Notes: generated by a model not told the origin, from the sequence alone. DNA of 64,000 bases from Miltoncostaea sp963823515 (GCA_963823515.1 CAWGMB010000006.1:400561-464560); one strand, 5' to 3'; positions 16,249-26,071 are shown, numbered from the stretch's first letter. A program made the numbers and translations.

Positions 16249-18165
16249 TCACTCCCGGGGGCGGCTGACCGAGGCGGCCGGCACCCCGCCGCCCCCGAGT
16301 GCCCGCAGGGCGTTGAGGATGACCGCCACGTCGATCACCTCCTGGAGCAGCGCCCCCGCGACCGGCGGGATGTAACCGAAGGCTGCGACGACCATCGCCA
16401 GGATGCTCAGCGACATGCCCACGATCACGCTCTGGCGGGCGATGTGGAGCGAGCGCCGGCCGATGGCGATGGCGTCGGCGACCCGCTCCACGCGGTCGAG
16501 AGGGATGACGACGTCGGCGGCCTCCGACGAGACCGTGGCGCCGCCGAAGGCCATCGCGATCCCCACGTCGGCCGCGGCAAGCGCGGGGGCGTCGTTGATG
16601 CCGTCGCCGACCATGACGACCGGCCGGGTGACCGGGCCGACCTGCATCGCGCGCACGATGTCCACCTTGCCCTGGGGATCCAGGTCGCCGTAGGCCCCAT
16701 CCACCCCGAGCCGGTCCCCGACCTCGGCGACGGCGTCGGACGCGTCGCCGCTGAGTATGGCGACCGTCTCCACCCCGGCCTGGCGCAGCCGGGAGATCGA
16801 CTCGGCTGCGCCCGGGCGCAGCGAGTCGGCGAGGACGAGGATGCCGGCGAGCCGGCCGTCCACCCCAACGAGCACCCGGCTGTGCCCGCCGTCGAGCGCC
16901 GCGCCGTCCGCGCCGTCCGCGCACTCGCGCTGCCGCAGCCAGCGGGAGCTCCCCGCCGTGACGCGCAGGCCGTCGACCCGGCCCTCGATCCCCATCCCCG
17001 CACCCTCGAGGACATCCTGCGGCATCGCGAGGGCCAGGCCGCGCGCGCGGGCCGCCTCGACGATCGCGTGGCCGATGACGTTGGGCGACATCTGCTCCAG
17101 GGAGGCGACCAGGCGCAGGAGCTCGTCGGGGGCGATCTCGCCGGCGGAGGTGACCCCGTCGATCGCCGGCGTTCCGGTCGTGAGGGTCCCGGTCTTGTCG
17201 AGCAGTACCACCCGGGCGCGGCCGAGCTGCTCGATCGCGCCCGAGCCCTTGGCGATGATGCCGCGCCGGGCCGCGCGCGAGAGCCCCGAGACGAGCGCCA
17301 CCGGCGCGGCGAGGATCAGGGGGCAGGGGGTGGCGACGACGAGGACCGCGAGGCCGCGCACGGGGTCGCCGCTGAGCGCCCACGCGGCGGCGGCGAGGAC
17401 CAGCGTCACGGGCAGGAAGACCACCGCGTATCGGTCGGCCATGCGGACGAAGGGGGCCTGCTGCGACTCGGCCTGGCGGACGAGCCGCACGAGAGCTGCG
17501 TAGGCGCTCTCGGACGCCGGGCGGGTGGCGCGGAGGTCGAACGCCGAGCCCGCGTTGGCGGTGCCGCTGCGCACGGCCGAGCCGGCGGGGTGCAGCACCG
17601 GCAGGGGCTCGCCGGTCAGCGCCGACTCGTCGAGCACCGCCTCCTCACCCTCGATCGTGCCGTCGACCGGCAGGACCTCGCCGGCGCGGACGATGAGCAC
17701 GTCGCCGGGGACGACCTCCTCGACGCCGACCCGCTCGATGGCGTCGCCACGGCGCCGCTGCGCGAAGGCCGGGGCGCGCGCGAGCAGGGCCGACAGCTCG
17801 CGGCGGGCCCGGCGGCCCGCGGCATCCTCGAGGGCCATCCCGCCGGAGAGCATCAACGCGACGATCGCGCCCGCCAGGTACTCGCCGAGGGCGAGCGCGG
17901 CCGCGATCGCGATCAGCGCGATCAGGTCGACGCCCAAGCGGCGGCGCAGGAGGGCGACCACCACCGACCACGTGAGCGGGATCAGGATCACGGCCGCCGA
18001 CAGCGCCCAGACCGCGCGGCCGGCCTCCTCGTGATCCGCCCGGTACAGGACCGCCCCGGCGAGGATCGCCAGGAGCTGCCCGGCGGCCAGCGCGTTCGTG
18101 CCGGCGGCCGCCCACCACACCCGCAGCCGGGCGACCGGGCCCTGCGGCGCCCCGGAGGGGCTCAC
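16249..18165 (-). CDS. P1B-type heavy-metal ATPase with TPC motif
   Basis: Metal-exporting P-type ATPase, 638 aa. Visible are the actuator motif DESALTGEPLPVLH, the membrane metal-site motif ATPCPLILAAPVAL (a TPC instead of the usual CPC), and the phosphorylation site DKTGTLTTG. Next come the HP-type P1B nucleotide-domain signature NVIGHAIVEAA and the hinge VGDGINDAPALAAADVGIAM. There is no N-terminal CxxC metal-binding domain. TPC-type pumps are linked in the literature to Ni, Fe or Co rather than Cu. The GTG at 18165 overlaps the upstream GTPase stop (GTGA), so the pump is translationally coupled to a CBS-GTPase. Specificity is inferred from the motif and neighbour. Confidence 0.92.
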   Translation of the reverse strand: MSPSGAPQGPVARLRVWWAAAGTNALAAGQLLAILAGAVLYRADHEEAGRAVWALSAAVILIPLTWSVVVALLRRRLGVDLIALIAIAAALALGEYLAGAIVALMLSGGMALEDAAGRRARRELSALLARAPAFAQRRRGDAIERVGVEEVVPGDVLIVRAGEVLPVDGTIEGEEAVLDESALTGEPLPVLHPAGSAVRSGTANAGSAFDLRATRPASESAYAALVRLVRQAESQQAPFVRMADRYAVVFLPVTLVLAAAAWALSGDPVRGLAVLVVATPCPLILAAPVALVSGLSRAARRGIIAKGSGAIEQLGRARVVLLDKTGTLTTGTPAIDGVTSAGEIAPDELLRLVASLEQMSPNVIGHAIVEAARARGLALAMPQDVLEGAGMGIEGRVDGLRVTAGSSRWLRQRECADGADGAALDGGHSRVLVGVDGRLAGILVLADSLRPGAAESISRLRQAGVETVAILSGDASDAVAEVGDRLGVDGAYGDLDPQGKVDIVRAMQVGPVTRPVVMVGDGINDAPALAAADVGIAMAFGGATVSSEAADVVIPLDRVERVADAIAIGRRSLHIARQSVIVGMSLSILAMVVAAFGYIPPVAGALLQEVIDVAVILNALRALGGGGVPAASVSRPRE

Positions 18166-19049
18166 CCTCGGAGCTCGAACGCGCGGCCCTCGAGCCAGCG
18201 CGACCACGCGTCGAGCCCGCGGTCGTCGTGCCCGGCGGCGACGGCGAACGTGTGGAGGCCGGCGCACCGGCCGCGGAGCGCGCGCAGGGCGTCCTCGGTG
18301 TCCATCTCGGGCGCCTCGTCGGCGCGGGTGACGACGAGCGCGCCGACGTCGCGGAGTCGCTCGGGCGAAAGACCGGCCAGCTCGGAGACCGGCACGACCG
18401 CGACGCGGACGTCCTCGCCGACGTCGCCCATCGCGTCGTGGGGCCCGTCGCGGTCCTCGACGAGGATCAGCTGGGCGTCGGAGAGCTTGCCCACGGCCCG
18501 GCGCAGGCCGATCCTGCGGTCGATCTCGGGCGCGTCGAGGCCGCGGCCGCCCGCGAGCGCCGCGACCTCGCCCGCCGCCGGAGCGTTGCCCTGGATGATC
18601 GCGGCGTCCACGCGGCCCAGCAGGGACAGCGTGCGCATCAGCAGCGTGGTCTTGCCGCAGCCCGCAGGGCCGGCCAGTCGCACGACGGCGGGACGCGGAT
18701 GGCGCCGCCCGATGCCCCGGTCCACCGCGGCGCGCACCAGGGCCCGCAGGTCGGATCGCGTGAGGACGCCGGCGGGGGCGTCCTCATCCCACACGAGCAC
18801 CGCCTCCGCCCCGCCGATGAGGGCGTCGAGCGCGTCGGCCGCCGGGGCGGTGACCGGCATCTGGTGTACGCGCTCCGGCCCCAGCATGACGAGCGGTCCC
18901 TCGTCGGTGGCGATCCAGATCCCCACGAGGCGCCCCCCGTCCACCACCGGGAGGTGGCGGACGTGGCCGACCTCCATCAGCCGGCGGACGTCGGCCGAGC
19001 GCTCTCCGACCACGATGGGCCGGCAGCTCATGATGTCGCCGACCCTCAC
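18162..19049 (-). CDS. CBS-domain protein fused to a HypB/UreG-like P-loop GTPase
   Basis: A 295-residue fusion. Two CBS motifs (about 1-55 and 60-112: VGDIMSCRPIVVGERSADVRR, HLPVVDGGRLVGIW, APAGVLTRSDLRALV) precede a SIMIBI-type NTPase. The P-loop is GPAGCGKTT (127-135), followed by AIIQGNAPAAGEVAAL and VGEDVRVAVVPVSE, which resembles the G-domain of the Ni-insertion GTPases HypB and UreG. The guanine motif is degenerate (VTRADE instead of NKxD), so nucleotide preference is uncertain. It overlaps treT upstream and the metal ATPase downstream by 4 nt each. A role as an adenylate-sensing metallochaperone or regulator of the pump is inference; I know of no characterised protein with this exact layout. 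Confidence 0.8.
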   Translation of the reverse strand: MRVGDIMSCRPIVVGERSADVRRLMEVGHVRHLPVVDGGRLVGIWIATDEGPLVMLGPERVHQMPVTAPAADALDALIGGAEAVLVWDEDAPAGVLTRSDLRALVRAAVDRGIGRRHPRPAVVRLAGPAGCGKTTLLMRTLSLLGRVDAAIIQGNAPAAGEVAALAGGRGLDAPEIDRRIGLRRAVGKLSDAQLILVEDRDGPHDAMGDVGEDVRVAVVPVSELAGLSPERLRDVGALVVTRADEAPEMDTEDALRALRGRCAGLHTFAVAAGHDDRGLDAWSRWLEGRAFELRG

Positions 19050-20629
19050 GACTCCTCCGGCCGCGCGATTGCACTCCCCCCGACGGCGTGCGGCGATCTC
19101 CCGTACGCGTGATCCCGCCGGCCGGCCCGGGCCGCACCGGGGGCGTCCCGGACGGACCCCTGCGGCGCTTGCGAGAGGGATGCGAAGAGGTCGGCGTCGG
19201 CCGTCAACTGGCTGGTGCTGAGCAGGCTGCGCCGCACCCGCTCGCGCGCGGCGGTGCCGAGCGCCGCGGCGCGCTCCGGCTCGTCGAGGAGGCTCTTCAA
19301 GGCCCCCGCGAACGCCTCCTCGTCGCCCGGGTCGGCGAGCAGCACGCCCTCACGGTCGTCGTCGATCTGCCCGACGATGCCGCCGACGGCGCTGGCGATC
19401 ACGGGACGCGCCTTCCACATCGCCTCCGCCACGGTCAGCCCGAAGCCCTCCTGGATGCTCTTCTGCACCACCACCGTGGCGTGGCGCTGCAGCGCGTTGA
19501 CCATCGCCGCGTTCTCCTGGGCGTCGACCACCGGCAGCGACACGAGTTGCACCCGGCGGCGGGTCTGGTGGGGCAGGGCCCGCCACGCGCGCGTCAGCTC
19601 CTCGAGGACCGCCGGCCCCTCAGGATCGTCGGCGACGCCCGTGACCGCCGGCCCGGCCAGTACGAGTCGCGCGCCCGAGACGTCGGCCGGATCGAGGCGG
19701 GCGAAGCCCCTCATGACGCCCAGATGGTCCTTCAGCCGGTCCCATCGCGAGACCTGCACGACCAGCGGCGTCCCCCAGGCCGGCGCCCGGCCGACGTGCA
19801 GGATGTCGGCGCCGCGGTCCACGCGCCCCGGGGCCCCGTCGTCGCGGACGTACGTCGGGGGCTGCCTCCCCTCCCCGTCTCCGACCAGGCCCGCGTGCGC
19901 CAGGATCGCGCGTACCGCGCCGGGCGCGAGGTCCTGGTTCTTGGGCGAGAAGGGGTCGATCGAGGGCGTGATGATCTGGACCGGGCGTGCGGCGCAGCAG
20001 CGCGGGACGTACGCGCGGCGGGAGAAGACCGTCGCGTCGGCGGCCTCCACGTAGCGCGCGAGGAAGCTCCACGCGCGTTCGACGCACGGGTGGTCGATGT
20101 CCTCGTGACCGACGTGGCAGCGCCACACGACGCGGGCGCCCAGGCGGCGCATCGCCGGCACCAGTCCGGCGGTCTGGGGGTCGTGCAGCATCACGATGTC
20201 GCCCGCGCGCACGACGGCCGACATCTCGATCGCGTTCTCCCAGAGGACGCCCTCGTAGAGTCGCCGCTCCGCGGGGCCGAGCGCGCCCCCGTCGCCGGGG
20301 TCGGCATGAAGGAGGTTGTGAACCCTCTTGGTGATCGCGAAGAACTCCGGCGTGCCGGCGATCACCATCCAGCGCGTGTCGGCGCCGCCGTCGCGGGCGT
20401 AGCCGATCAGCGGCCCCATCATCTCCGCCACGCCTCCACCGCGCGCGGTGGAGCTGACGTGCCAGACCACCCGGCCCGCGAGCTGCTCGGCCGCCGCCGC
20501 CAGCGCAGCGCAGCAGCGCTCGTAGCCGTCGCTGTCGAGGAGGTCGGCGAAGGGCGCAAGCGGCTTCACGGGAAGCCGCACCTCGAACGGCCGAAGCCCC
20601 CGGGACGACCCCGGTCCGGGGCGGCTCAC
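19046..20629 (-). CDS. treT: GT4 glycosyltransferase, trehalose synthase (TreT-type)
   Basis: Predicted to make trehalose from an NDP-glucose and glucose. The N-terminal domain contains GRVVWHVSSTARGGGVAEMM and VMLHDPQTAGLVPAMR, followed by RCHVGHEDI and the donor domain VQVSRWDRLKDHLGVMRGF, VQKSIQEGFGLTVAEAMWKARPVIAS (EX7E) and VGGIVGQIDD. GTG 20629 gives 527 aa including about 20 variable leading residues. It is the first gene of a three-gene overlapping operon with the CBS-GTPase and metal ATPase, suggesting joint control under stress. Closely related trehalose phosphorylases cannot be wholly excluded. Confidence 0.87.
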   Translation of the reverse strand: MSRPGPGSSRGLRPFEVRLPVKPLAPFADLLDSDGYERCCAALAAAAEQLAGRVVWHVSSTARGGGVAEMMGPLIGYARDGGADTRWMVIAGTPEFFAITKRVHNLLHADPGDGGALGPAERRLYEGVLWENAIEMSAVVRAGDIVMLHDPQTAGLVPAMRRLGARVVWRCHVGHEDIDHPCVERAWSFLARYVEAADATVFSRRAYVPRCCAARPVQIITPSIDPFSPKNQDLAPGAVRAILAHAGLVGDGEGRQPPTYVRDDGAPGRVDRGADILHVGRAPAWGTPLVVQVSRWDRLKDHLGVMRGFARLDPADVSGARLVLAGPAVTGVADDPEGPAVLEELTRAWRALPHQTRRRVQLVSLPVVDAQENAAMVNALQRHATVVVQKSIQEGFGLTVAEAMWKARPVIASAVGGIVGQIDDDREGVLLADPGDEEAFAGALKSLLDEPERAAALGTAARERVRRSLLSTSQLTADADLFASLSQAPQGSVRDAPGAARAGRRDHAYGRSPHAVGGSAIARPEES

Positions 20630-20823
20630 GGCCGATGCGGCGCGGACGCCGGGATGGGGACAGGATCCCTCATGAAGATCAGCCTGGACCCGCTGAGCAC
20701 CCCGGGCAGCGGGGCGCGCACGGCACGCCGCTGCGGGAAAACCGTGCCGCGACCTGGGCGCGTGCCGTTGTGCCCGCGCGTGCCCGCCATCAGTCTGTGG
20801 GTGGGACCGGCCAACGAGGACTG

Positions 20824-21252
20824 ATGACGACCCCCTTCCAGACGATCGGCTGCTGCGTTGACCACAGCCCGGCGGGACTCGCCGTGGCCGACGAGGGCGT
20901 CCGGCTCCGGGACGCATCGGGCGGCGCGGCCCTCCACCTGGTGCACGTGATCGAGCCGCCGCCGGTGCTGCACGCCGGGCCCTTCACCTACGTCGAGCCG
21001 GAAGCGGTGGTCCGCACCGACGAGGATCACTGGCTCCACGCCCGCGTGGCGAAGATCCCCGGAGCCACGGGAGTGCTGCTCGAGGGCGATCCGGCCGACG
21101 CGGTCTGCGAGTGGGCGGCCCGGGCGGGCGCCGACCTCCTGATCGTGGCCCGTCACCGCGGGCCGCTCGCGCGCGCGCTGCGCGGCTCGTTCGCAGGGCG
21201 CGTGGCCGGGCACGCCCCCTGCCCCGTGCTGGTGCTCCGACCGCCGGGCTGA
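20824..21252 (+). CDS. universal stress protein (UspA family)
   Basis: A 142-residue single Usp domain: the N-terminal strand with CCVDHSPAG, then LHLVHVIEPPP, and the C-terminal nucleotide motif RHRGPLARALRGSFAGRVAGHAPCPVLVL. The last matches the ATP-binding G-x2-G-x9-G(S/T) type only roughly. It stands alone on the plus strand between two minus-strand operons (trehalose/metal and phosphoketolase), a typical setting for a hypoxia or starvation regulon. Precise function unknown. Confidence 0.87.
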   Translation: MTTPFQTIGCCVDHSPAGLAVADEGVRLRDASGGAALHLVHVIEPPPVLHAGPFTYVEPEAVVRTDEDHWLHARVAKIPGATGVLLEGDPADAVCEWAARAGADLLIVARHRGPLARALRGSFAGRVAGHAPCPVLVLRPPG

Positions 21253-21326
21253 GCCTGAATCCGTCGGAGCTCCCGGCTCGGTGCGCGCGGATCGCTCTCG
21301 CCATACGCGAGTCAGGCCGAGGACGC

Positions 21327-23726
21327 TCAGGAGCCCGCCTCGACGCGGACCAGCCAGGGCACGCGGCGGACGGCCGCGAGGGCCACGATCCCGGCCGCCA
21401 GGCACGCGGCGACCACGGCCCAGACGTCGGCCGAGGGCTGCACCGCAGCGAAGAACCAGCGCAGCCAGGGAAGCTGGATACCGAGCACCAGGAGCGCGCC
21501 GAGGACCGCGACCATGCCCCAGACCCACGGCCGGACCGGGCGCCCCTCCGGGCCCCGCTCGACGGCGACGACGATCGCGAGGCCCATGCCGGTGGTGGCG
21601 AGGACCGCCGCCGTGCGGCCCTCGGCGATCCCCGCGTCGAGGGGCCCGCGGACCAGCAGGTAGGCCGTGAGGGTCGTGAGCGCGCTCACGACGCCCGCCG
21701 GGAGGACGAACGCGAGCAGGCTCGGGATGAACCGGTCCCGCCGCACCGGCCCCTCGGAGGGGGCGAGCGCCAGGAAGAACGCCGGCACGCCGATCGTGAG
21801 AGTGGAGGCGACCGTGATCTGGCGCGGCAGGAACGGGTAGGCGATCGGCGCCATGCCGAGGGTCGCCAGGATCACCGCCGAGTAGACCGTCTTGGCGACG
21901 AAGAGCTTGGCGACGCGGTGCGTGTTGCGGATGATCCGGCGTCCCTCCTCGACGGCGCGGGGCACGGTGGCGAAGGAGCTCGTGAGCAGGATCAGGTCGG
22001 CCACGCCCTTGGCCATCTGGCTGCCGTTGCCCATGGCGATGCCAAGGCGCGCCTCCTTCAGGGCGAGCACGTCGTTGACCCCGTCTCCGGTCATGGCGAC
22101 GTAGCGCCCGCCGCGGGTCATGGCCCGCACGAGCTCGCGCTTCTGCTCGGGCGTGATGCGCCCGTAGACCACCGTGTCGGCCACCACGGCGTCGAGGCCG
22201 GCCGGGTCGGTGGGCAGATCGGCGCCGCCGAGGGCCGCGGCGGCCCCCGGCACCCCGACGGCCTCGGCGACCGCGCGGACCGTGGCGGGGTCGTCGCCCG
22301 AGATGACCCGGGTGGCGACGCCCTCGCGGGTCAGGTAGGCGATCGTCCCCGGCGCCTCCTCCCGAATCGCCTCGGCGAGCATCACGAGCCCCAACGGGAC
22401 GAGGCCGCCCGCCAACTCCTCGCCCGCCAACGGCTCCGGTCCGCCGGCGAGGAGCACCACGCGGCGCCCCCGGGCCGCGTGGCCGGCGACGCGCGCGCGC
22501 AGCGCCTCGTCCACCGGAACGCCGGAGCGCGCGAGCACGTCGGGGGCCCCGAGCACGAGCGACCCGCGCCCCGCGAGGGTGACCCCGCTCCACTTGCGCA
22601 CCGACGAGAAGGGGACCTCGTGGAGCACCGGGACGGCCTGCCCCGGCGCGGCCTCGGCGACGGCGCGCATCGTGGAGTTGAGCGCCCCCACGCTCGCGGC
22701 CAGCGCGCCGAGATCGGCGCGCAGCGCGTCCTCGGAGCGGCCGTCCACCGGCTCGAGGCCGCTGACCGCGATCCGGTGCTCGGTGAGGGTGCCGGTCTTG
22801 TCGAGGCAGAGCGTGTCGACCGAAGCGAGGCTCTCGACCGCGTTCAGGCGCTGGGCCAGCGTGCCGATGCGCGCGAGGCGCACGGCGGCCACGGCGAAGG
22901 TCAGGCTGGTCAGCAGCACCAGCCCCTCGGGCACGAGCGGCACGAGCCCCGCGACGATGGTCGCCGCCGCCTCCTTCACGCCCGCCCCTCGGATCGCCAG
23001 CGAGGTCACGAGGAGGATCGACAGCGGCACCATCGCGCCGACGGTGATCCTCAGGATCCGGTTGATGTCGGCCTGCAGCGGGCTGAGGGGCGACCCGGCC
23101 GCGCGGGCCTCGACGGCGAGCCGCTCGGCGAAGCTGTCGGCGCCGACGGCCTCGACGGCGTAGTCACCGGAGCCGGCGACGCAGTAGGCGCCCGACAGCA
23201 CCGGCTCCCCCGGCTCCCGGGGCACCGCGTCGCTCTCGCCCGTGAGGATCGACTCGTCCAGCGAGAGGCCGCGGGCGGAGATCACGCTGCCGTCGGCGAC
23301 GACCTGGTCTCCCGGCTCCAGGCGCACCGCGTCGCCGGGGACGAGGCCCGCGACGGGCAGGTCGACCAGGATGCCGTCGCGCCATGTGCGCGCGTGCGGC
23401 GCCACGAGCAGGGCCAGCCGGTCGAGTACGCGCTTGGCCCTGACCTCCTGCACGATCCCGATCAGGGTGTTCGCGACGATCACGCCGCCGAAGAGCGCGT
23501 CCTTGGGATCGCCGAACGCCAGAGTCAGCACGAGCAGCCCGCCGAGCACCAGGTTGAACAGCGTGAGGGTGTTCGCGCGGACGATGTCCGCGTACGTGCG
23601 GCTGCCGCGCGCCCGCGGTCCCTGCGGACGGGCGGCGAGGCGCGCGGCGGCCTCCGCCGAGCCGAGACCCGGTGGGGGCGGCTCAGCCGGTGCGGTGGTG
23701 CTCAGCTGCCCGGGTCCCAGCGCCAC
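21327..23726 (-). CDS. cation-transporting P-type ATPase, CtpE-like
   Basis: A 799-residue P-type ATPase resembling mycobacterial CtpE (calcium-linked). Motifs: actuator LDESILTGESDAVPRE, membrane site VAGLVPLVPEGLVLLTSLTFA, phosphorylation site DKTGTLTEH, hinge MTGDGVNDVLALKEARLGIAMGNGSQMAKG, and a C-terminal block of several TM helices. No heavy-metal CPx motif. GTG 23726 overlaps the phosphoketolase 3' end by 25 nt, so it belongs to the acetate kinase-phosphoketolase operon. The transported ion is inferred from family resemblance. Confidence 0.9.
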   Translation of the reverse strand: MALGPGQLSTTAPAEPPPPGLGSAEAAARLAARPQGPRARGSRTYADIVRANTLTLFNLVLGGLLVLTLAFGDPKDALFGGVIVANTLIGIVQEVRAKRVLDRLALLVAPHARTWRDGILVDLPVAGLVPGDAVRLEPGDQVVADGSVISARGLSLDESILTGESDAVPREPGEPVLSGAYCVAGSGDYAVEAVGADSFAERLAVEARAAGSPLSPLQADINRILRITVGAMVPLSILLVTSLAIRGAGVKEAAATIVAGLVPLVPEGLVLLTSLTFAVAAVRLARIGTLAQRLNAVESLASVDTLCLDKTGTLTEHRIAVSGLEPVDGRSEDALRADLGALAASVGALNSTMRAVAEAAPGQAVPVLHEVPFSSVRKWSGVTLAGRGSLVLGAPDVLARSGVPVDEALRARVAGHAARGRRVVLLAGGPEPLAGEELAGGLVPLGLVMLAEAIREEAPGTIAYLTREGVATRVISGDDPATVRAVAEAVGVPGAAAALGGADLPTDPAGLDAVVADTVVYGRITPEQKRELVRAMTRGGRYVAMTGDGVNDVLALKEARLGIAMGNGSQMAKGVADLILLTSSFATVPRAVEEGRRIIRNTHRVAKLFVAKTVYSAVILATLGMAPIAYPFLPRQITVASTLTIGVPAFFLALAPSEGPVRRDRFIPSLLAFVLPAGVVSALTTLTAYLLVRGPLDAGIAEGRTAAVLATTGMGLAIVVAVERGPEGRPVRPWVWGMVAVLGALLVLGIQLPWLRWFFAAVQPSADVWAVVAACLAAGIVALAAVRRVPWLVRVEAGS

Positions 23727-26071
23727 CTCGTGACGTCGGGATGGTCCTGGCCGGTCTCGCGCGTGTGGGCCCGCAGCCGCAGGCGCTCATCGACCATGTG
23801 CTGGCGCAGCGTGGCTTCGCGCTCGGAAAGCCCCGGCACCCGGTCGATCACGTCCATCACCAGGTGGTAGCGGTCGAGGTCGTTGAGCATGAGCATGTCG
23901 AAGGGCGTCGTGGTGGTGCCCTCCTCCTTGTAGCCGCGCACGTGGAGGTTCTCGTGGCCGGCGCGCCGGTAGGTGAGCCGGTGGATCAGGAACGGGTACC
24001 CGTGGAAGGCGAAGATCACCGGCCGGGTGGTGGTGAAGAGCGCGTCGAACTCGGGGTCGCTCAGCCCGTGCGGGTGCTCGCCGCGCGGCTGGAGGCGCAT
24101 CAGGTCGACGACGTTCACGAGTCGTACGCGTAAGTCGGGCAGCCTCCGCCGCAGGATGTCCACCGCGGCGACGGCCTCGATCGTCGGCGCGTCGCCCGCG
24201 CACGCCATCACCACATCCGGGTCGGTGTCGCAGCTCGCCCACTCCCAGATGCCGATGCCGCGGGTGCAGTGGGCCACGGCCTGGTCGATCGTCAGCCATT
24301 GGGGCAGGTTCTGCTTTCCGGCCACGACCACGTTGACGTAGTCGTGACTGCGCAGGCAGTGGTCGGCGACCGACAGGAGGCAGTTGGCGTCCGGCGGCAG
24401 GTAGATCCGGACGATCTCCTCCTTCTTGTTCACCACGTGGTCGATGAAGCCCGGGTCCTGGTGCGAGAAGCCGTTGTGGTCCTGACGCCAGACGTGCGAG
24501 GTCAGCAAGTAGTTGAGCGAGGCGATCGGCCGCCGCCAGGGGATCTCGTTGCACACCTTCAGCCACTTGGCGTGCTGGTTGAACATCGCGTCGACGATGT
24601 GGATGAAGGCCTCGTAGCAGCTGAACAGGCCGTGCCGGCCGGTGAGCAGGTAGCCCTCGAGCCACCCCTGGCAGAGGTGTTCGCTCAGCACCTCCATCAC
24701 CCGGCCGTCCGTGGCCAGGTGGTCGTCGGTCGGCAGGATCTCGGCCTCCCAGGTCCGGTCGGTGACGCCGAAGAGGGCGCCGAGGCGGTTCGACGCCGTC
24801 TCGTCCGGGCCGAAGACGCGGAAGTTGCGGTGGGGCGCGTTGGCCGCCATCACCTCCTCGAGCATGCCGCCGAGCACCCGCGTGGCCTCGGCATCGACGG
24901 CCCCCGGTGCCGGCACGTCCACTGAGTGGTCACGGAAGTCCGGCAACGTGAGCGGCCGCATGATCGCGCCGCCGTTGGCGTGGACGCTGGCGCTCATCCG
25001 CCGCCCGCCGCGCGGGGCGAGGGCGGCGAGCTCCAGCACGAGCGCCCCGGACTCGTCGAACAGCTCGTGCGGGCGGTAGGAGCGCATCCACGATTCGAGC
25101 TGGGCCAGGTGCTCCGGCTTCTCGGCGAGCTCCGCGAGCGGCACCTGGTGCGAGCGCCACGACCCCTCCGCCGGCAGGCCGTCGACGGTCGCCGGCCCTG
25201 TCCACCCCTTGGGCGAGCGCAGCACGATCATCGGCCACAGCGGGCGCCCGCTGTGGCCCTCGCCGCGCGCGGCGGCCTGGATGCGGGCGATGTCGTCGAG
25301 CGCCTCGTCGAGCGCGGCCGCCATCGCGCGGTGCATCGCCTCGTGCTCGGAGCCCTCGACGAAGAGGGGGCGGTGGCCGTACCCGCGCATCAGGCTCTCG
25401 AGCTCGTCCCGGGGGATGCGGGCGAGGATGGTCGGGTTGGCGATCTTGTAGCCGTTGAGGTGCAGGATCGGCAGCACCGCCCCGTCGCCCACGGGGTCGA
25501 GGAACTTGTTGGAGTGCCAGCTGGCGGCGAGCGGCCCGGTCTCCGCCTCGCCGTCGCCCACGACGCAGCAGACGACGAGGTCCGGGTTGTCGAAGGCCGC
25601 CCCGTAGGCGTGGGCCAGCGAGTACCCCAGCTCACCGCCCTCGTGGATCGAACCCGGCGTCTCGGGCGCCACGTGGCTCGGGATGCCGCCCGGAAAGGAG
25701 AACTGGCGGAACAGCCGCCGGATCCCGTCGGCGTCGCGGGCGATCTCCGGGTAGACCTCGGAGTAGGTCCCCTCCAGGTAGGCGTTGGCCACGAGGGCCG
25801 GCCCGCCGTGGCCGGGCCCGGTGACGAACAGCGCCTCGAGTTCGCGGGCGAGGATCGCCCGGTTCATGTGGGCGTAGATGAAGTTGAGGCCGGGCGAGGT
25901 GCCCCAGTGACCCAGCAGCCGCGGCTTGACGTGCTCGATCGTCAGCGGCTCGCGCAGGAGCGGGTTGTCGAGGAGGTAGATCTGCCCGACGGAGAGGTAG
26001 TTCGCCGCACGCCAGTAGGCGTCGATGAGGGCGAGGTCGCGGTCGGTCAGCGGGCTCGCGGTGGTCGTCAT
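23702..26071 (-). CDS. xfp: phosphoketolase
   Basis: TPP enzyme cleaving xylulose 5-phosphate (and often fructose 6-phosphate) with phosphate to acetyl phosphate and an aldose phosphate. Landmarks in 789 aa: YLSVGQIYLLDNPLLREPL, LLGHWGTSPGLNFIYAHMNR, VTGPGHGGPALVANAYLEGTYSEVYPE, SFPGGIPSHVAPETPGSIHEGGELGYSL, and VGDGEAETGPLAASWHSNKFL. ATG 26071 overlaps the ackA stop (ATGA). With acetate kinase upstream it forms an ATP-yielding shunt from pentose phosphates to acetate, fed by the pentose phosphate operon elsewhere in the window. Confidence 0.96.
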   Translation of the reverse strand: MTTTASPLTDRDLALIDAYWRAANYLSVGQIYLLDNPLLREPLTIEHVKPRLLGHWGTSPGLNFIYAHMNRAILARELEALFVTGPGHGGPALVANAYLEGTYSEVYPEIARDADGIRRLFRQFSFPGGIPSHVAPETPGSIHEGGELGYSLAHAYGAAFDNPDLVVCCVVGDGEAETGPLAASWHSNKFLDPVGDGAVLPILHLNGYKIANPTILARIPRDELESLMRGYGHRPLFVEGSEHEAMHRAMAAALDEALDDIARIQAAARGEGHSGRPLWPMIVLRSPKGWTGPATVDGLPAEGSWRSHQVPLAELAEKPEHLAQLESWMRSYRPHELFDESGALVLELAALAPRGGRRMSASVHANGGAIMRPLTLPDFRDHSVDVPAPGAVDAEATRVLGGMLEEVMAANAPHRNFRVFGPDETASNRLGALFGVTDRTWEAEILPTDDHLATDGRVMEVLSEHLCQGWLEGYLLTGRHGLFSCYEAFIHIVDAMFNQHAKWLKVCNEIPWRRPIASLNYLLTSHVWRQDHNGFSHQDPGFIDHVVNKKEEIVRIYLPPDANCLLSVADHCLRSHDYVNVVVAGKQNLPQWLTIDQAVAHCTRGIGIWEWASCDTDPDVVMACAGDAPTIEAVAAVDILRRRLPDLRVRLVNVVDLMRLQPRGEHPHGLSDPEFDALFTTTRPVIFAFHGYPFLIHRLTYRRAGHENLHVRGYKEEGTTTTPFDMLMLNDLDRYHLVMDVIDRVPGLSEREATLRQHMVDERLRLRAHTRETGQDHPDVTRWRWDPGS

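Noticed and set aside
14252..17383. Very long minus-strand frame across opcA, pgl and the metal ATPase
   Set aside because: Arg/Gly/Pro-rich antisense translation of well-supported genes; stops are simply rare at this GC content.
20600..20823. DosR-type operator between treT and usp
   Set aside because: Only a loose GGAC...GTCC pairing inside the treT start region was seen, with the wrong spacing for the DosR palindrome.
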